NCBI GenBank assembly: GCA_023055425.1
Contig: JALGPY010000005.1
Location: 10,379,501 to 10,443,500 of the forward strand
Origin: Linanthus parryae
Lineage: Eukaryota; Streptophyta; Magnoliopsida; Ericales; Polemoniaceae
Reading direction: 5' to 3'
DNA: 64,000 nt
Shown: piece by piece, positions 38,942 through 51,057 of the stretch
Position numbering within the stretch: the first letter of the stretch is position 1
Layout of the letters: each line of letters opens with the position of its first letter
The notes under the pieces: model-generated
Seen by the model: only the letters and a program-made list of their open reading frames with translations
Told to the model about the DNA's origin: nothing
Database searches by the model: none
Translations under genes and position numbers: made by a program

Positions 38942-39324
38942 AAAATATGCTATGCAAGTTCTCTTCAAATATATTTATAGAAATCGGGTGCATCGCATCA
39001 TTTAATATTTATGTTCAAGTTCGATCCTAATTACAACTCGGGATGAGAATTTATGTCCAACCACGTCCAAATTACTAAAAATATGTGTCCAAGCACTATG
39101 GTGTCCGATGTCAGTAAAAGTGAAACTACAAGGAGGTTTTCTGTCGAAGCTGGTAGTTAAGTGTCAGCGAGATGATACTGCAAGAAGATTTGTTTGTCAA
39201 AAGTCCTAAATTTTATTTTGACTTTCTCGGTGCATCGCACGATTTAAATGCTATTAATATAATATTACTATTATTGATCTCTAAGAATATGTAATAGTAG
39301 TATTATAGTAATACCGGTAAATGC
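38942..39324. other. Intergenic
   Basis: About 380 bp with no recognisable feature. Confidence 0.3.
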
Positions 39325-39327
39325 TTA

Positions 39328-40265
39328 GGGCATCTCCAACCCCATGAGGGGAGGGGAGGGGGAGGGGAAAAACCGTATAAAAATACGGTTCATGTCCAAC
39401 CCTATGGAGGGAGGGGAGGGGGAGGGGATGCTATGGGGAGAAATTTTGCCTTGGGTCAGGGATGGTTAGGGGAGATTTTTCCATGGACATCCCCCCCTCC
39501 CCCTACATGGAGTGATTAATTAGAGCATCTCCAACCCATTGCTTTTTCCCCCTCCCCTCCCCCTCCCCTCACGGGCCCACCATTCTCCCCCTCCCCTTCC
39601 GCCAAACTACTAATCGTCTCCAACCCATTTCTTTCCCCCACCCAAAAAATTAATTTGTAATATATATTTAATGATTTAAAAATGAATTACTAATACCAGA
39701 AAAAGTAAATACATAATTGTTTACCAATACATATATACACACACACACACAAAAAAAATGTTAATAATAATAACAATGATATATTTTGTATCGTTATCAT
39801 TGAATAAATTTGACGTTTTTAACCGTATTTTTTAATTATTGAAATTATAATTGTTAACAGTATAAAAAATAAGTTTTATTAAATTTCAAAAAATAAGATA
39901 ACGATGACTTTTCGTAAATATACTTTCCAATAATCATGAATACATTATTTATTTTAAAAAATAATACAAAATAAAATTTATTAATCATAATAATAAAATA
40001 CATAATATAATCATAAAATATTAGTATGTGTAATTAAAATTATCAAATATTCAATTAATTAATCATTCCATGTAGGGGGAGGGGGAGGGGGAGGGTATTT
40101 CCATGGGGAAATCCCCCCTAACCATCTCGGCAAATTTTATCCCCATAGCACCCCCTCCCTCTCCCCCCCCCCCCCCCCCCCCCCTCATGGAATTGGACAT
40201 GAACCGTATTTTTATACGATTTTCTCCTTCCCCCTCCCCCTCCCCCCATGGGGTTGGAGATGCCC
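39328..40265. mobile_element. Tourist-like foldback A (TTA-flanked), interlocked with B
   Basis: GGGCATCTCCAACCCCATG at 39328 is mirrored by CATGGGGTTGGAGATGCCC ending at 40265, with TTA on both outsides. Left arm (39328-39520) and right arm (about 40057-40265) are close reverse complements, including CCGTATAAAAATACGGTTCATGTCC and CTACATGGA(G/A)TGATTAAT. Between the arms lies the left arm of element B. Confidence 0.8.
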
Positions 40266-40565
40266 TTAATTAGAAACTTAACAATATTAATTACACTTAG
40301 TAATATTTTATGGATATATTATGTATTCATTTATTATGCTTAATGATTTTTTCATTATTTATAAAAATTAATAATGTATTCACGATTGTTGAATAGTATA
40401 TTTACTCCCCTAAAAAAAATTATATTTACGAGAAAATCATCGTTATCTTATTTTGTTGTAAATTTAATAAATATTATGTTTTATACATTTAAAAATTATA
40501 ATTATTAATTACTTAAAAAACACGATAAAAAAGAGTCAAATTTATTGAATCATAACGATATAACC

Positions 40566-40620
<55 letters not shown>

Positions 40621-40857
40621 CGTTTCCGTATATATTTACATATATCGGTATACAATTTTCTATTTATTTTTTTATACTAATAATTTATTTTAAATCTTTA
40701 AAGATATATTAAAATTAGTTTTGTTGGGTGGGGGAAAGGAATGGGTTGGAGATGAGTAGTTGTTTCGGGGAGGGGTAGGGGGAGGGGGAAAATAGTGGGC
40801 CCGTGAGGGGAGGGGGAGGTGAGGGGAGGGAGAAAATGTCATGGGTTGGAGATGCCC
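39523..40857. mobile_element. Tourist-like foldback B (TTA-flanked), interlocked with A
   Basis: GAGCATCTCCAACCCATTG at 39523 is mirrored by CATGGGTTGGAGATGCCC ending at 40857, again with TTA on both outsides. The left arm (39523 to about 40055) pairs with the right arm (about 40266-40857), sharing CTCACGGGCCCAC, TTTCCCCCACCCA and long AT-rich stretches. The right arm of A sits exactly where the hairpin centre of B should be. Confidence 0.8.
40566..40620. repeat. (TTA)n microsatellite
   Basis: About 18 uninterrupted TTA/ATT triplets inside the right arm of foldback B. Confidence 0.95.
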
Positions 40858-40879
40858 TTAGTGGCGAGGAGCTTCACTA

Positions 40880-41215
40880 TTTGTGGTTGATTGACTATAG
40901 AGAATGATTGCAGTAAGATCCGGTTTGAAGGGGATCCAAAAGTTTTAATTGATGAAGTTGTTCAGTCAAGCAGATGTAGGTCCCCAGAGGATCTCATGAT
41001 AGTAGCAGAGCGCATTTCGGAGATGATAAGTTTTCTTTCCACGCTCGAGTCATGAACATTACAGAGGATCCGTCATGAAACGAACCATCCGGCCAATTTA
41101 CTTGCAGTTCACGCTCAGAACGCTCCAACAGGATGAAGAATGGTATTTAGATTTTCCACAGTGGCTCTCTGGAGCCATAAATCATGATGTAACCATTCCT
41201 TCAGTTGATTAATTC
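40880..41215 (+). pseudogene. RNase H-like fragment of a LINE-type element
   Basis: Plus-strand conceptual pieces read CSKIRFEGDPKVLIDEVV, then after a stop IRHETNHPANLLAVHAQN. The pattern (E-S/G-D-x-x-x-V/L near the start, H-x-x-R/T-x-x-N-x-x-A-x-x-L-A near the end) is that of the C-terminal RNase H-like domain of plant LINEs. It is short and broken by stop codons, so it is a relic. Confidence 0.5.
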
Positions 41216-41254
41216 AAGATGTGTTTCCCTAAAGAAAAGAATATTTATGTACAC

Positions 41255-41506
41255 CTCTGTCCCAGCTCTTCCCCATCATTTTGACTTTTACCACTATTCA
41301 CTGAGTCACTTTGACTCGGTGATTTGGATAGCAAAGTAATTTAATTTTTTGATAATTTTTTCATGGTGTTGTAGAGTATAAGTTGCTCTATAACACCGTG
41401 AAAAAATTGTCGAAAAATCGCGTTATTTTGCTATCGAAATCACCCGGTCAAAGTGACTCATATACGAGTCAAATATTTCCAATGATGGCAAGAGCTGGGA
41501 CAGAGT
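41255..41506. mobile_element. Stowaway-like hairpin MITE, copy 2
   Basis: CTCTGTCCCAGCTCTT at the left matches TACTCTGTCCCAGCTCTT read from the right; inner arms GGTGATTTGGATAGCAAA and TTTGCTATCGAAATCACC and the loop-proximal GGTGTTGTAGAG / CTCTATAACACC also pair. Same family as the 10113 copy. TA dinucleotides flank the ends. Confidence 0.8.
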
Positions 41507-41689
41507 AGTAACTAAACATATATATGCTCGACCAGGACATGTAGAGGGTCGGCTCTCTTTTGTCCTATGTTGGGCCTGGGATCGTTCTGGTGTCTTGTTC
41601 TGTGGACTCAGCCCCCCTTTAACATGAGCTTCAAGCTTGTGGGTTGGGAATCAAACCTGCGGTCGAACTTGGACAGCTCCTTTCAGGCT

Positions 41690-43241
41690 TTACCACTTGC
41701 GCGTTGCCGGAATTAGCAGCAACACCTCTTTAGTTTTCTTTCTTTTGCCGCCTCCTCGGATTAACGTTGTTGAAACGCCATTGTGCTTCTTCGGGTTGAT
41801 ATTCTCCACTTCCTTTACCTGTCATCAAGAAATAAAAGACGATATCACTATGAGAATTGATATTAACACCAAACATGAAGTTTACATAACTCCCAAGACA
41901 AAAATATTGTGAATTCGTGTCCCCAAGTCAGCGCAGTGATTTTCCCATCAACTTCTCTCCCTACCCGTAATTCAAAATCATGTATTAAGATACCAGGCAT
42001 TCGTCGGAATACCTAAACTATGGGGAGTTAATGTGGAGAAAGAGACTTACAAAGGGAACAGAGACCGCTTCTGAGAAAAACAGAAAAGGATGATCGTGAT
42101 CACGCCTGAACGGGACAGCAATTTCACAAAAGGGGGAAAACTCTGCTGGGAAGAAATCAACCAAGCCGCCGCCAACCGGCAAGGAACAATTTGAAAGTCG
42201 AAAAGCGACTACCTTGATTGTGAAATATTCTCTCTCGTAATCAGAATCTGAAAGGTGGAGTGGACTCGTAAAATAACAGAAGTTCTTCTGGTCACCTAAG
42301 TGGATTAAATTGTCTGGCTCACCAATTACATCCTCATGCAACGCCTTAAGCTGAAACATTGGAGTACCATTGGCGGTCACACCATCGGAAGTAAACACTG
42401 CCACAGTGTGTTCACCACATGAATAGAGGGAACCATCAACAAAGTGTGCGACACCATTGAAAGCAGAAGAGCCCACAAACCCCCAACGATAGCTTTTTAG
42501 GTCGAAGTAGGCGATCCTACCAGATGTTATGGACAAAAGGACCTTGTCACGAACCACAGCGTGTCCAATGATGAGCCCAAGTTCTGGAGGTTCGGGCAGG
42601 GCTGCCCACTGGCCATGGGCAGGGAAAAAGACCTCAAAACGAAAGACCTCCTCGGAAGTGCGCGGCCAATAGCAGCCTTTTGGTGCAACAATGACATAAA
42701 TCTTGTTGTTAGCCACAAGTGCATAAGCTTCGGGCTTCACTGTGTTCATGGGAGGGCCAATTTCTAACATATCAAGTGAGGGTTCAGAGTTATGGACAAT
42801 GGATGTGTGGAGAACATATAGCTCCTTTGAATAATCAGAACCTCGCCTTCCACCGAAAAAGTACAACTTGGAACCTACCTGAGCGCAACGCATATCGGAT
42901 GGGAAGTATTCAGAGGGAAACACAAGGACATCTTTAGCTACTAACAACTTATTATTGGTATTATTATGATCATCAGCAGCAGCAACTTCATCGGCTACTG
43001 GACTAATTGCTACTTTTGGTAATTTGATTACGCACAATCGGTGAGCGATCGGGCCACGCATCATCGTGAAGAACATGAAGAGATACTGGGGTGGAATTGA
43101 ATCAATTGATGATGGTTGTTGTTCCTTTCCTGTCAGTGTCTGATGTGAAGCCGCCGGTGCCGGATATTTTTTGTCGATCGCAGCAGGTTGCAATACTTGT
43201 GGGCTCGTCGTCGTCGTTGCTTCCGCTTCGTCCGGCGACAT
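41690..43241 (-). CDS. Kelch/galactose-oxidase-like beta-propeller protein
   Basis: The long exon 42051-43241 encodes 397 residues, from MSPDEAEATTTTSPQ to SEAVSVPF. It ends at a perfect donor (TTT|GTAAGT). A matching acceptor (ACAG|GTAAAG) at 41818 continues in frame for 42 residues to a stop at 41690, adding a basic GGGKRKKTKE tail; without splicing ten other residues are added. A kelch-type repeat is visible around residues 110-145 (MRCAQVGSKLYFFGGRRG..ELYVLH), with further blade-like segments (YALVANNKIYVI, HAVVRDKVLL, HFVDGSLYSCG). No F-box is recognised. Partner and pathway are unknown; nucleo-cytoplasmic location is inferred from the lack of a signal peptide. Confidence 0.75.
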
Positions 43242-43409
43242 TGCTTTTTCCTCTGGTTTTGGGGGCGTATCTGAAACCCTAAGTGCCTAGATTTCAAACT
43301 TTATTATTCCTCTTCTGTATGTTTCTTTCTGAAAAGTTTTTCAAATTATAACTTGCAGACAAAAACTTCGCGCGGTCCAACATATATAAGGACGATGTGA
43401 GATAGTTTT

Positions 43410-43735
43410 ATACGCACTTTCACCCCCTCAGGTTTGAGAGAAAGACACATACACCCTTCCTTCCAGTTTGGGAAAAGACACTTTCACCCCGTTAGTGTGC
43501 CAAACGTCAACACTTACACCCCTTGATTGTGTCATTCTGTAACCTAAGAGGGAAAAAAATCGAGAAACTGCTGTCGGCGATATAGCCCCACTCCAGACTG
43601 ATTGCACAACTATGGAGTGTAGGTATCTTGAAATTTGGCATATTAGAAGGGTGGAAACGTTATTTCCTAAACTAAAAGGGGTGAAAGTGACTATGCATCA
43701 AACTTGAGGGGGTCAAAGTTTCTTTTACTCTTTTT
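43410..43735. mobile_element. CACTTTCACCCC foldback next to the kelch gene
   Basis: ACGCACTTTCACCCCCTCAGGTTTGA on the left pairs with ACTTTGACCCCCTCAAGTTTGA read from the right. The middle shares ACACTTACACCCCTTGATTGTGTCATTC with the element in OCP3 intron 2 (31466). A third, partial copy follows at about 43770-43950. Confidence 0.65.
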
Positions 43736-43994
43736 ATGAAATTACTGTGGTACTCTAATTTTTTGATTAACGACACTTTCACCGACTCAAGTTTGAAGTA
43801 AAGATACCTTTATCCTTCCAGTTTCTGAAATGACAATCTGACCTTTTTACTGTGCCAAATTACAAGACATCTACACTCTCGCTTAGTTGTAATATTGTTA
43901 GTCTGGGTGGAGGTCAGTCACAAACTTTCCCTCCACGTTTAATGCAGGGATAAAGAAAGAGTACAGTAATAATAATACCGGTAGGGGGTGATAA

Positions 43995-44255
43995 CTGGTG
44001 TTTGGTGCAGAGATAATTTCAAGGGGGATTCAATCCCCCCGTATTATCTATATCCCTTATAAGCCTAAAATTTAATCTCACCATGCAGGTGGGATTGAAG
44101 ATTGAAGTATTAATACCCTTATTTATACCGGTACAAACAAACATGTTACATAATCCGCCATGTATAATTAATACTCTCTTAATATCAATACACCCTATAA
44201 TACCGTAGGACCCCTGTACCCCTAACTTTCAATCTCTACACCAAACGTGCCCTTA
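43995..44255. mobile_element. MITE with GTTTGGTG(C/T)AGAGAT ends
   Basis: TGGTGTTTGGTGCAGAGAT near 43997 and, inverted, GGGCACGTTTGGTGTAGAGAT near 44250 form about 19-bp imperfect termini around an AT-rich middle. No coding capacity; family uncertain. Confidence 0.5.
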
Positions 44256-44384
44256 GAGTATGAGAACCCCACCGATAAATATACTGTTCGCGCACAGAAC
44301 ACTGGATGCATCAAAAAAGTTAAGTTGAAGACATTTCTCATCTTCCTATCTACAGGCCTTCTGATTTCCTTGTACCCCAGTGCG

Positions 44385-46045
44385 CTACTCTAAAATTGAA
44401 ATCTTCATCTCTTGTCAGTGTCCGGCTATATAAAGTAAAACACAGATAAAATTCAACAGACAGCCAGATACATGATCCCATGCATTTGGTTTTTAAACTA
44501 AAAACCACTCTACCAAACGCACCCTATATACTAAAAAAATTGCACAAGTTTGAGTAACCTGTGACATACAGACATGCGCAGAAACAAGCGAACAATCATG
44601 CCAGTCCGGCAATTGTCAGACGATGGTGGGTTAGACACAACATTCTAGTAGCATGAAGTGCCTCGTATTTTAAATTGGTATCATCTTCACATATTGTATT
44701 CAGTTTCAGTTTATTGAACAAACACAGTTTTCAGACTCTTTGACGTTGAGGGTTCTTATAAGAGTTAACTTCTTCCATACTATGCTAGTTTCCTCTGCAA
44801 ATGGAAGTGAAAACCATTCTTCTTAGAGCTATGTGCGGTAACAATTTAATGATGATACATTGCCTCTGCACCCTTTGTGCTTCTTTTCCCAAAAGAGAGG
44901 ACCACCTATTTTGGATTTGTCAGGACTGTGAGATCAGAGCTCCGAGTGTAGCTAGAGAATGGGCTCTCAATAATCTTTTGCCTGCCTACAGATGGAACTC
45001 TGAGAATCTTCATGAAAGTTTCTTTTATCCTTAAAGAAAATTTCAAGTTAACTTGAATTTCCCAGACTCATATAAGCCTCAAACTATGTAGAACTGAAAC
45101 ACAACTATAAGAAAATAAGTTATAGTTACCGGGTGAGGCGTGTGAAGAAGCAGCTTCCAAGAGACTTAATTTTGTTCCCCTCTCTAGAAATATATCTCCT
45201 GTTGATAACATATCCACTATCAATTTCCCCAAAGGTAACATAACATTACCTTCTCTGGTAGTTTCAGTTTCCAGAAGTCTGTCCATGGATATATAAAATT
45301 TGACGAGGCAAAAAGGTCAAAGGAATTGATGAACCAGGAAAGCTTAGTTTTTCAGCCAATGCAATATGCTATGTATTTCAACAATGAATTCGCCACCACT
45401 TCTTTGAGAGAAAAAAAAAAAAAAGAAGTTATCCCATGGCTGAATATATAATGGACAAGAAACAGGCCCTTTCCTAATAGCCGACTTGTTCTACTAGCCT
45501 CTCTACAACAGAGGGCTGAAAAAGAATTTACTTAACTTTAGGCTTCGTTGGCCACTCCACAACTCGTGAATAAGGGATCTACCATCACAGTGTTCTTGTT
45601 CCTGACAGGTCTTTCAGTGAAATAGTGGATTTACTACTCAGCTAAAGGTTCAGTAATTATATAGGCTAATATGAGTTTCCAAGTCTCACCAGCCAATATG
45701 GAAAAATGGATTTAAGAAGAATCACACTCCAATTTCTTGTCCCCTGGAATTGACGATACTGGCTTTACAAATAGAGCTAACCACCATAACATTTGGGCAA
45801 GGGCTTAGTTCTTGGTTTACACTTTACACTTTACAAACATCGAAATCCCATCATGGTCTCAAATTTTCACTGTCCCTGATCAATTTACCACCGTAAACTC
45901 CTTACAGGAAGCTATCTAGCAAACAATATTTTACAACAATGACGAGCTGGGAGAGCTTTTAATATCCAAAAATAAATTCTTGAGCGAGTAAAGGAAAAAG
46001 GCATGTTGAGAGACCCTTCTGAAATCACTGTTGTCATCGAACCGG
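44385..46045. repeat. Segmental duplication, copy 1 (partner of 62790-64000)
   Basis: The blocks share CTCTAAAATTGAAATCTTCA, CATGATCCCATGCATT, TGAGTAACCTGTGACATACAGACATGC, GGCAATTGTCAGACGATGGTGGG, CTTGGAAGCTGCTTCTTCACACGCCTCACCC and GGCATGTTGAGAGACCC in the same order and orientation. Divergence is moderate. Copy 2 runs off the window end. Gene-like debris is included: a plus-strand Cys-rich CTLC..EDHLFWICQDC motif at about 44850-44935 resembling a LINE zf-RVT finger, and a minus-strand FWKLKLPEKV motif near 45255. Confidence 0.85.
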
Positions 46046-46818
46046 TGTATGCCTGTCTTTTCTCAAACTCCCAACATGTTTATATCTTCATACAATGAGA
46101 TTAATAGAGCAATTGCCAACTTAATGACACAAACACCTTTCTCCAGGGAAAAAAATGTGTATTATTCCAAGAGAGAATGCATGCGTACAATGAATGATCC
46201 ATACTAATCAGAAAGATTCAGACTGTTATAACTGCCGATATGTGAGGGCTCCCAACATAAACGATAATGGTCATATGGCTAGTACGTAAAAGGTGGTTGT
46301 TACCATTGTTTAATGACGTCACGTCATGCCTTGGACGTCCCCTAGCTGCAGCCATAAAGTACGGTGTTGGGCGGTTTTTCACACTGCTCTAGTTGCAGAC
46401 CATCATAAGCTACGTCAGTTGCACCCTGAACCACAGCTGAGCAACTGTTCAAGTTATTTAGCAACTTTAAATTTTGATACATTTCATGACTGGCGAACGT
46501 AATTTTTGAAATAGTTCTCTGGAGAAGTTTTCTTCAAGATCTTACAACGCTTTAACTAATGTAGGTCTGATGATCATTTGCATATGGCAAAAACATGCTC
46601 ATTCCAACTCCTAACATGATTAGTAAAATAAAAATGCCAAAAGCTTCATTAACACCAGAAAATATGCATTCAATTTCCTGGAACGCAACAAAATAAATAC
46701 AATTTCAGAAGTCACAATTCACTGAACCGAACCATATATGTATATTATTTAGATAGCTTTTCCCACATAACAGAACATAACACTTCACGAGAGGAAAATT
46801 ATTAATGCCGTCCCTTTC

Positions 46819-47290
46819 CTACTCCATCTTAACTGATATCGGCATGTTTACAATGTGATTGCTTGTAATTGATTTCCAGGCTAGAGAACCTTCAACATAA
46901 CCCCAATTCAATGTCACCTGATACGCCAGCTTTTGGTTTACTTCTGAAAAATAGAGGGTCTGAGGGGAACAAGTGATATCAACACCATTGGGTGAAATAA
47001 CACTACAGATGTAAGACGACTTAGGAGGTTCAACACTTGTCAATGTCCTGGAATAAGTCTGATTGACTCGTCCCAAATGTCACTGCAAAAGAGGGATAAT
47101 TTAGTTCTGCCTCTGATATGGCAGTTATGTTTGAGCATTTCCCTCTGGAGTCTGTGACAGCATAAACCTGGAAGTCACTGAAACCCAATCCGCACAAGTA
47201 AGCCTTGTAATCGTCGGGTTGAACGTCATAAATTAGCCCGGGATCTAAAGATTTTCAAGGATTTACCTGGGCAGCACCTATGAATATAGG
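46819..47290 (-). pseudogene. Subtilisin-like protease, C-terminal fragment
   Basis: Read on the minus strand: GAAQVNP, a TGA stop (47255-47257), then LDPGLIYDVQPDDYKAYLCGLG, the usual approach to the end of a plant subtilase, then LNYPSFAVT. A one-base shift near 47068 moves to the frame NQTYSRTLTSVEPPKSSY..LYFSEVNQKLAYQVT..GSLAWKSITSNHIVNMPISV, the fibronectin-III-like C-terminal domain. The stop and shift, and the missing catalytic part, mark it as a pseudogene. Possible upstream debris lies near 47800-47880. Confidence 0.85.
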
Positions 47291-47299
47291 TCTAATAAA

Positions 47300-49500
47300 C
47301 AGATGATGATGGAGATATATAACAATAACCTCTTGTGTGTGCCTTCATGTCAGAGGAAACCATTTCATTTAAATTGTTTATTTTCTAGCAAAAAGAATAA
47401 AGTTCCATCACATTTTCTGTTAAAATTCTAGAAGCATGAACGCAAACAAAAAAGAAGCAAATGTAATCATCCAAGAAAAAGAGAAATTGTATTTTGATTG
47501 GGGACAGCTATTTTATTATGTATACATTTTAGGATCATGCAGGTAGAGGCACGTCAATAAACTCTCATTCAGAGATTTCCATAAGAAGAACGTGTGTGAT
47601 TTCATACCAAGTGTTTCCCTATTAACCAAGATAGTTATAACTTTGGTTAAAAAAAAAAAAAAGACAGTTATAACTGAAAAATTTTTGTAAGTGGAGCATC
47701 GTGTGATTTTCTTCTCATATCAGCAAAAAGACAAACAACCTGAAATGTGAAAACGCTGCATACATTCACTACTTAATCGAAAAGCAAACTGTACCTCATA
47801 ATTTTCTTTGAAGCTAGCACTCGTTCCAACAGTTCCGGTTGCAGGGCAGCCATCGAGTCCATGTCAGTTTGCAGAAAACCCTATTTTGGAGAAATGAATT
47901 ACTTTCAGTGATCCAAAAAGAAATTACTTTCAGTGATTTCTATACAGTGTATGTTTAATAGTAAACGAAAAGATAAATAAGGAGAAATATAAAAATAATC
48001 TCTTGTGCATCTTCTCACGTCAGAGAAACCAATTTCTTCTCAGCTGGTGATTCAATTACAAGACAGAACCTGAATGGCTAAAACTCTTGAAATTCAAAAG
48101 CATACCTCAGAATTTGCTTCGAGCATTTGAAGGTAACCCTCATCTCCAGTTTTTTATCGCATAGATAAGCCATTGATGCCGACCTAATTTTAACAAAAAA
48201 AAGCCAAACATTAAATTTTCATAAGCTCATGGTTTATCTTGAACATCCAGAACATAAGAAGCAGTCACCTGAATTTCCAGCTCTGGTTGATTGACATACC
48301 AAATCCAGATAAATTTTGTAGTTCATAGAAAACAGTGTGTTCCTGAAGCTAAGTGAATTACAAGCATTTCCTAAGATATAGATATGCCCTCCTGATGCCT
48401 GTAATGGTTTCTGAATGCTCGTTGCCAGAAATATCCAGCGCTCCTCTCCAAGCACGATACCCAATGTACCTACACAAATCAAAGATTATAATCGAACTGC
48501 GACAAACGGAAACATTAAAAAAGAGTGTTGTGAGAAAACTTCTGTAAAGAACTTCTCCTGATAGAAGAAATACAACCATCAGCTGCTACAAGCACCTTTT
48601 TTATGAGTCAGCAGGTGTAGGTAGGGCGGGATAACCCAAGTTTAGGGTCAGGGACCTCCCCCACCACCATTGGGTCCTGGGGGAAACCTTCTTCCGATAG
48701 AAGAAAGACAACCAACCATGAGCTGCTACACGCACATTGCCAACTACTTTGGTAGTTTCACTAGTTTGAAGAACTTTAGGCCCGACTTTTACACTGGTGA
48801 CAGAACTTGTCACGAGAAATGCTGAAATAGTAAAATTGGTGACATGGTTAAGGAAAGAGTAAAGCCACAATCCATTGTGTTGCAGAAGCTAAGTGTTGAA
48901 GTATAATGGTTAAATCAGGATAAAATGACCAACTCCTAAGTTCGTCAAAAGTCATGTCAAGGTGGTTCCTTACTTGCCTCTAATTTTGAAAAACACTGGT
49001 ATGCATCTCAAGCTTGCCTGTGTTTGGACAAGCTAATGTTCAACTCGTCCGTGTCGCCACTATTTGATCATGCCATTTGTGAATTGCATCTCAAAGAATA
49101 TGCTACTTCCACCAAATAGATTAACATGTACATGAAATAGGCTTTTTCACAACAACAATTGACCGATGAACTGGAGATGTACCTGACAAATTGCAAGACA
49201 CAAAGTTATGTTTCGAAGAAGATGAGGGTCACCAAGCCACGAGTGAATGAGTTTCTGAGTTAGAGGACCAAGGCCGAGACCAGCACCGGTGGGGCTTCCA
49301 GTTGGAGGAGCTGTTGATGTCTTGAGCACCACCACTTCCTATCCGCCTGATAAAAGGGCGTGTGGCGGAAACACCACCAATGCTGCCTCCAGCCACCACT
49401 GCTTCTCTTTCTTCGATTCTTCTTATCAACGCCCCTCTCGCTTGCACTGGAATCTCCAACTCACTTTCTGATTTGTTGTGAGGTGCAGAGTTTCACAGTT
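47300..49500. other. Gene debris of uncertain origin
   Basis: It contains several short open stretches on the minus strand. Two related pieces near 48560-48620 and 48690-48745 (VLVAADGC.SSIRRS and VRVAAHGWLSFFYRKK) suggest a small duplication. A 76-codon frame starting MEIPVQARGALIRRIEEREAV (49229-49457) could be an exon. None can be assigned to a family with confidence. Confidence 0.35.
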
Positions 49501-51057
49501 AGTTTAGTTTGTTAGTTGTTAGTTGATACCATATTCGAGTTAAGTTTATAAAGAAGATGAGCTAATTTCACAGTAAGCCTCTACTGAGGGTTGAGGAGTA
49601 AACTAGAATAATTAAATATTGTGTGGCTCGGACACGACAGTAAGAGTAGTCTCTTCACTAACCCAAGATTTGGAGTCGAGCTTTTGTGATGACAATCTCT
49701 CTTGGTAGGCTATACGTATATTTTTCTTAAGTCTTTACAAGAGACATCAACGACCACCTTGAAAGTAACCCTCTTTAGGGCTTTCTTTCCCAGCGCTGTA
49801 TTTGCACATTCAGTAAGATTGCTAGTTGCTTTTGCAGGAGTTCAACATTGATTGTCTTCCATCATTTGTCAAATCTCTCTTACCTAACATCACCTTCTAA
49901 CATCTCACCTAAACTCTTTTTGCCACTTCTGCTAAAAGAATGTTCACGTTATAGTGTTTCATGCCTGTGGTGGACCAGCCAATATGTATTTGCTTTGAGT
50001 GATTTCAACCTCGTTCAAAGTCATCCCAAAAGTCACAAGAAACAAAAAACACAGAAAATTTGTTTTTTTCTAGAAGGAAGCATCATATTATAAATTAAAC
50101 AAAGGGCAATACAAATAGTACCTGCCAAACGGTTATTTGCCTCTTACAAGTAACTAAGACATGTAACGATAATGAATAAACTACGACAAAAACAACAAGA
50201 AAAAGAAAAGAAAAAAGAAGCACGTAGAAGAGGGGATTGGCCATGGCAAGATGAAAATTCCATCTCTTGCGTTTTTTGAAGAGCTCATAAACATGCTAGG
50301 ACTGAATTCGCTACACATCAGAGTTTGAACTTACCAAGAGTTTTGCAATGTCTATAAAAAAGAATTAGATGGTGTTGATAATATATGAATATCTACTGAA
50401 TGGATTGTGCATTCCAGCAACCCCCCCCCCCCTTTTTTTTTGTGCAAAAATTGTACATGACCAACAGATTCTTTCCTTCTGAATAGGGCATTCATCAGAG
50501 CCTATCTCGCTAAAAGTTACTTCGAAGGGAGCTGTAAGAGAAGGTCAAGTGGTTAAGTATTCGAAGTCCTACTAGAGGCAGCACAGTCTATAAAAACCCT
50601 TCTCAACAATTCAGTCAATTTCAGAGGTTTGTATTTAGATCTAGTAATATAGGTGTTTATTAAAGCAACCTATGATGAACAAAAAAATTAGCTATTGAAG
50701 AAACAGAAACTATCCTCACAACAATAAAAATTCAGCCTGCAACAGTAGAATCACACACAGATATACGAGCAACAATACCCAAAAGACTTGTTTAAATACC
50801 AAATAAACTGTAGGGAAAAAAAGTCTCAATTTTCTTGACAACAAGACAACGGGTTTTTCCTTTTGCTGGGGAAAATGGGGAATTTGATATTACATGTTGT
50901 AATTTCATTACCTTCTTTTTCTTGGAGCATCAGACTCCCTGCTGTGAGCAGCAGCAAAGTTAGGTTGATCCTCCACGATGATGATCAATGTCATTCTTTG
51001 GTCACTTATACCTTCGACTACCACTACCATGCAAAAGAAATTGAAAAGGAGTGCACT
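49501..51057. other. Intergenic
   Basis: About 1.5 kb, AT-rich, with a short C10T9 run at about 50420. No supported gene or transposon terminus seen. The 3' part may hold the UTR of the 51058 gene. Confidence 0.35.

Noticed and set aside
50526..50610. tRNA-like reading of GGTCAAGTGGTTAAG...TTCGAAGTCC
   Set aside because: No consistent cloverleaf could be drawn: the acceptor arms do not pair and the T-arm consensus GGTTCGA is missing.
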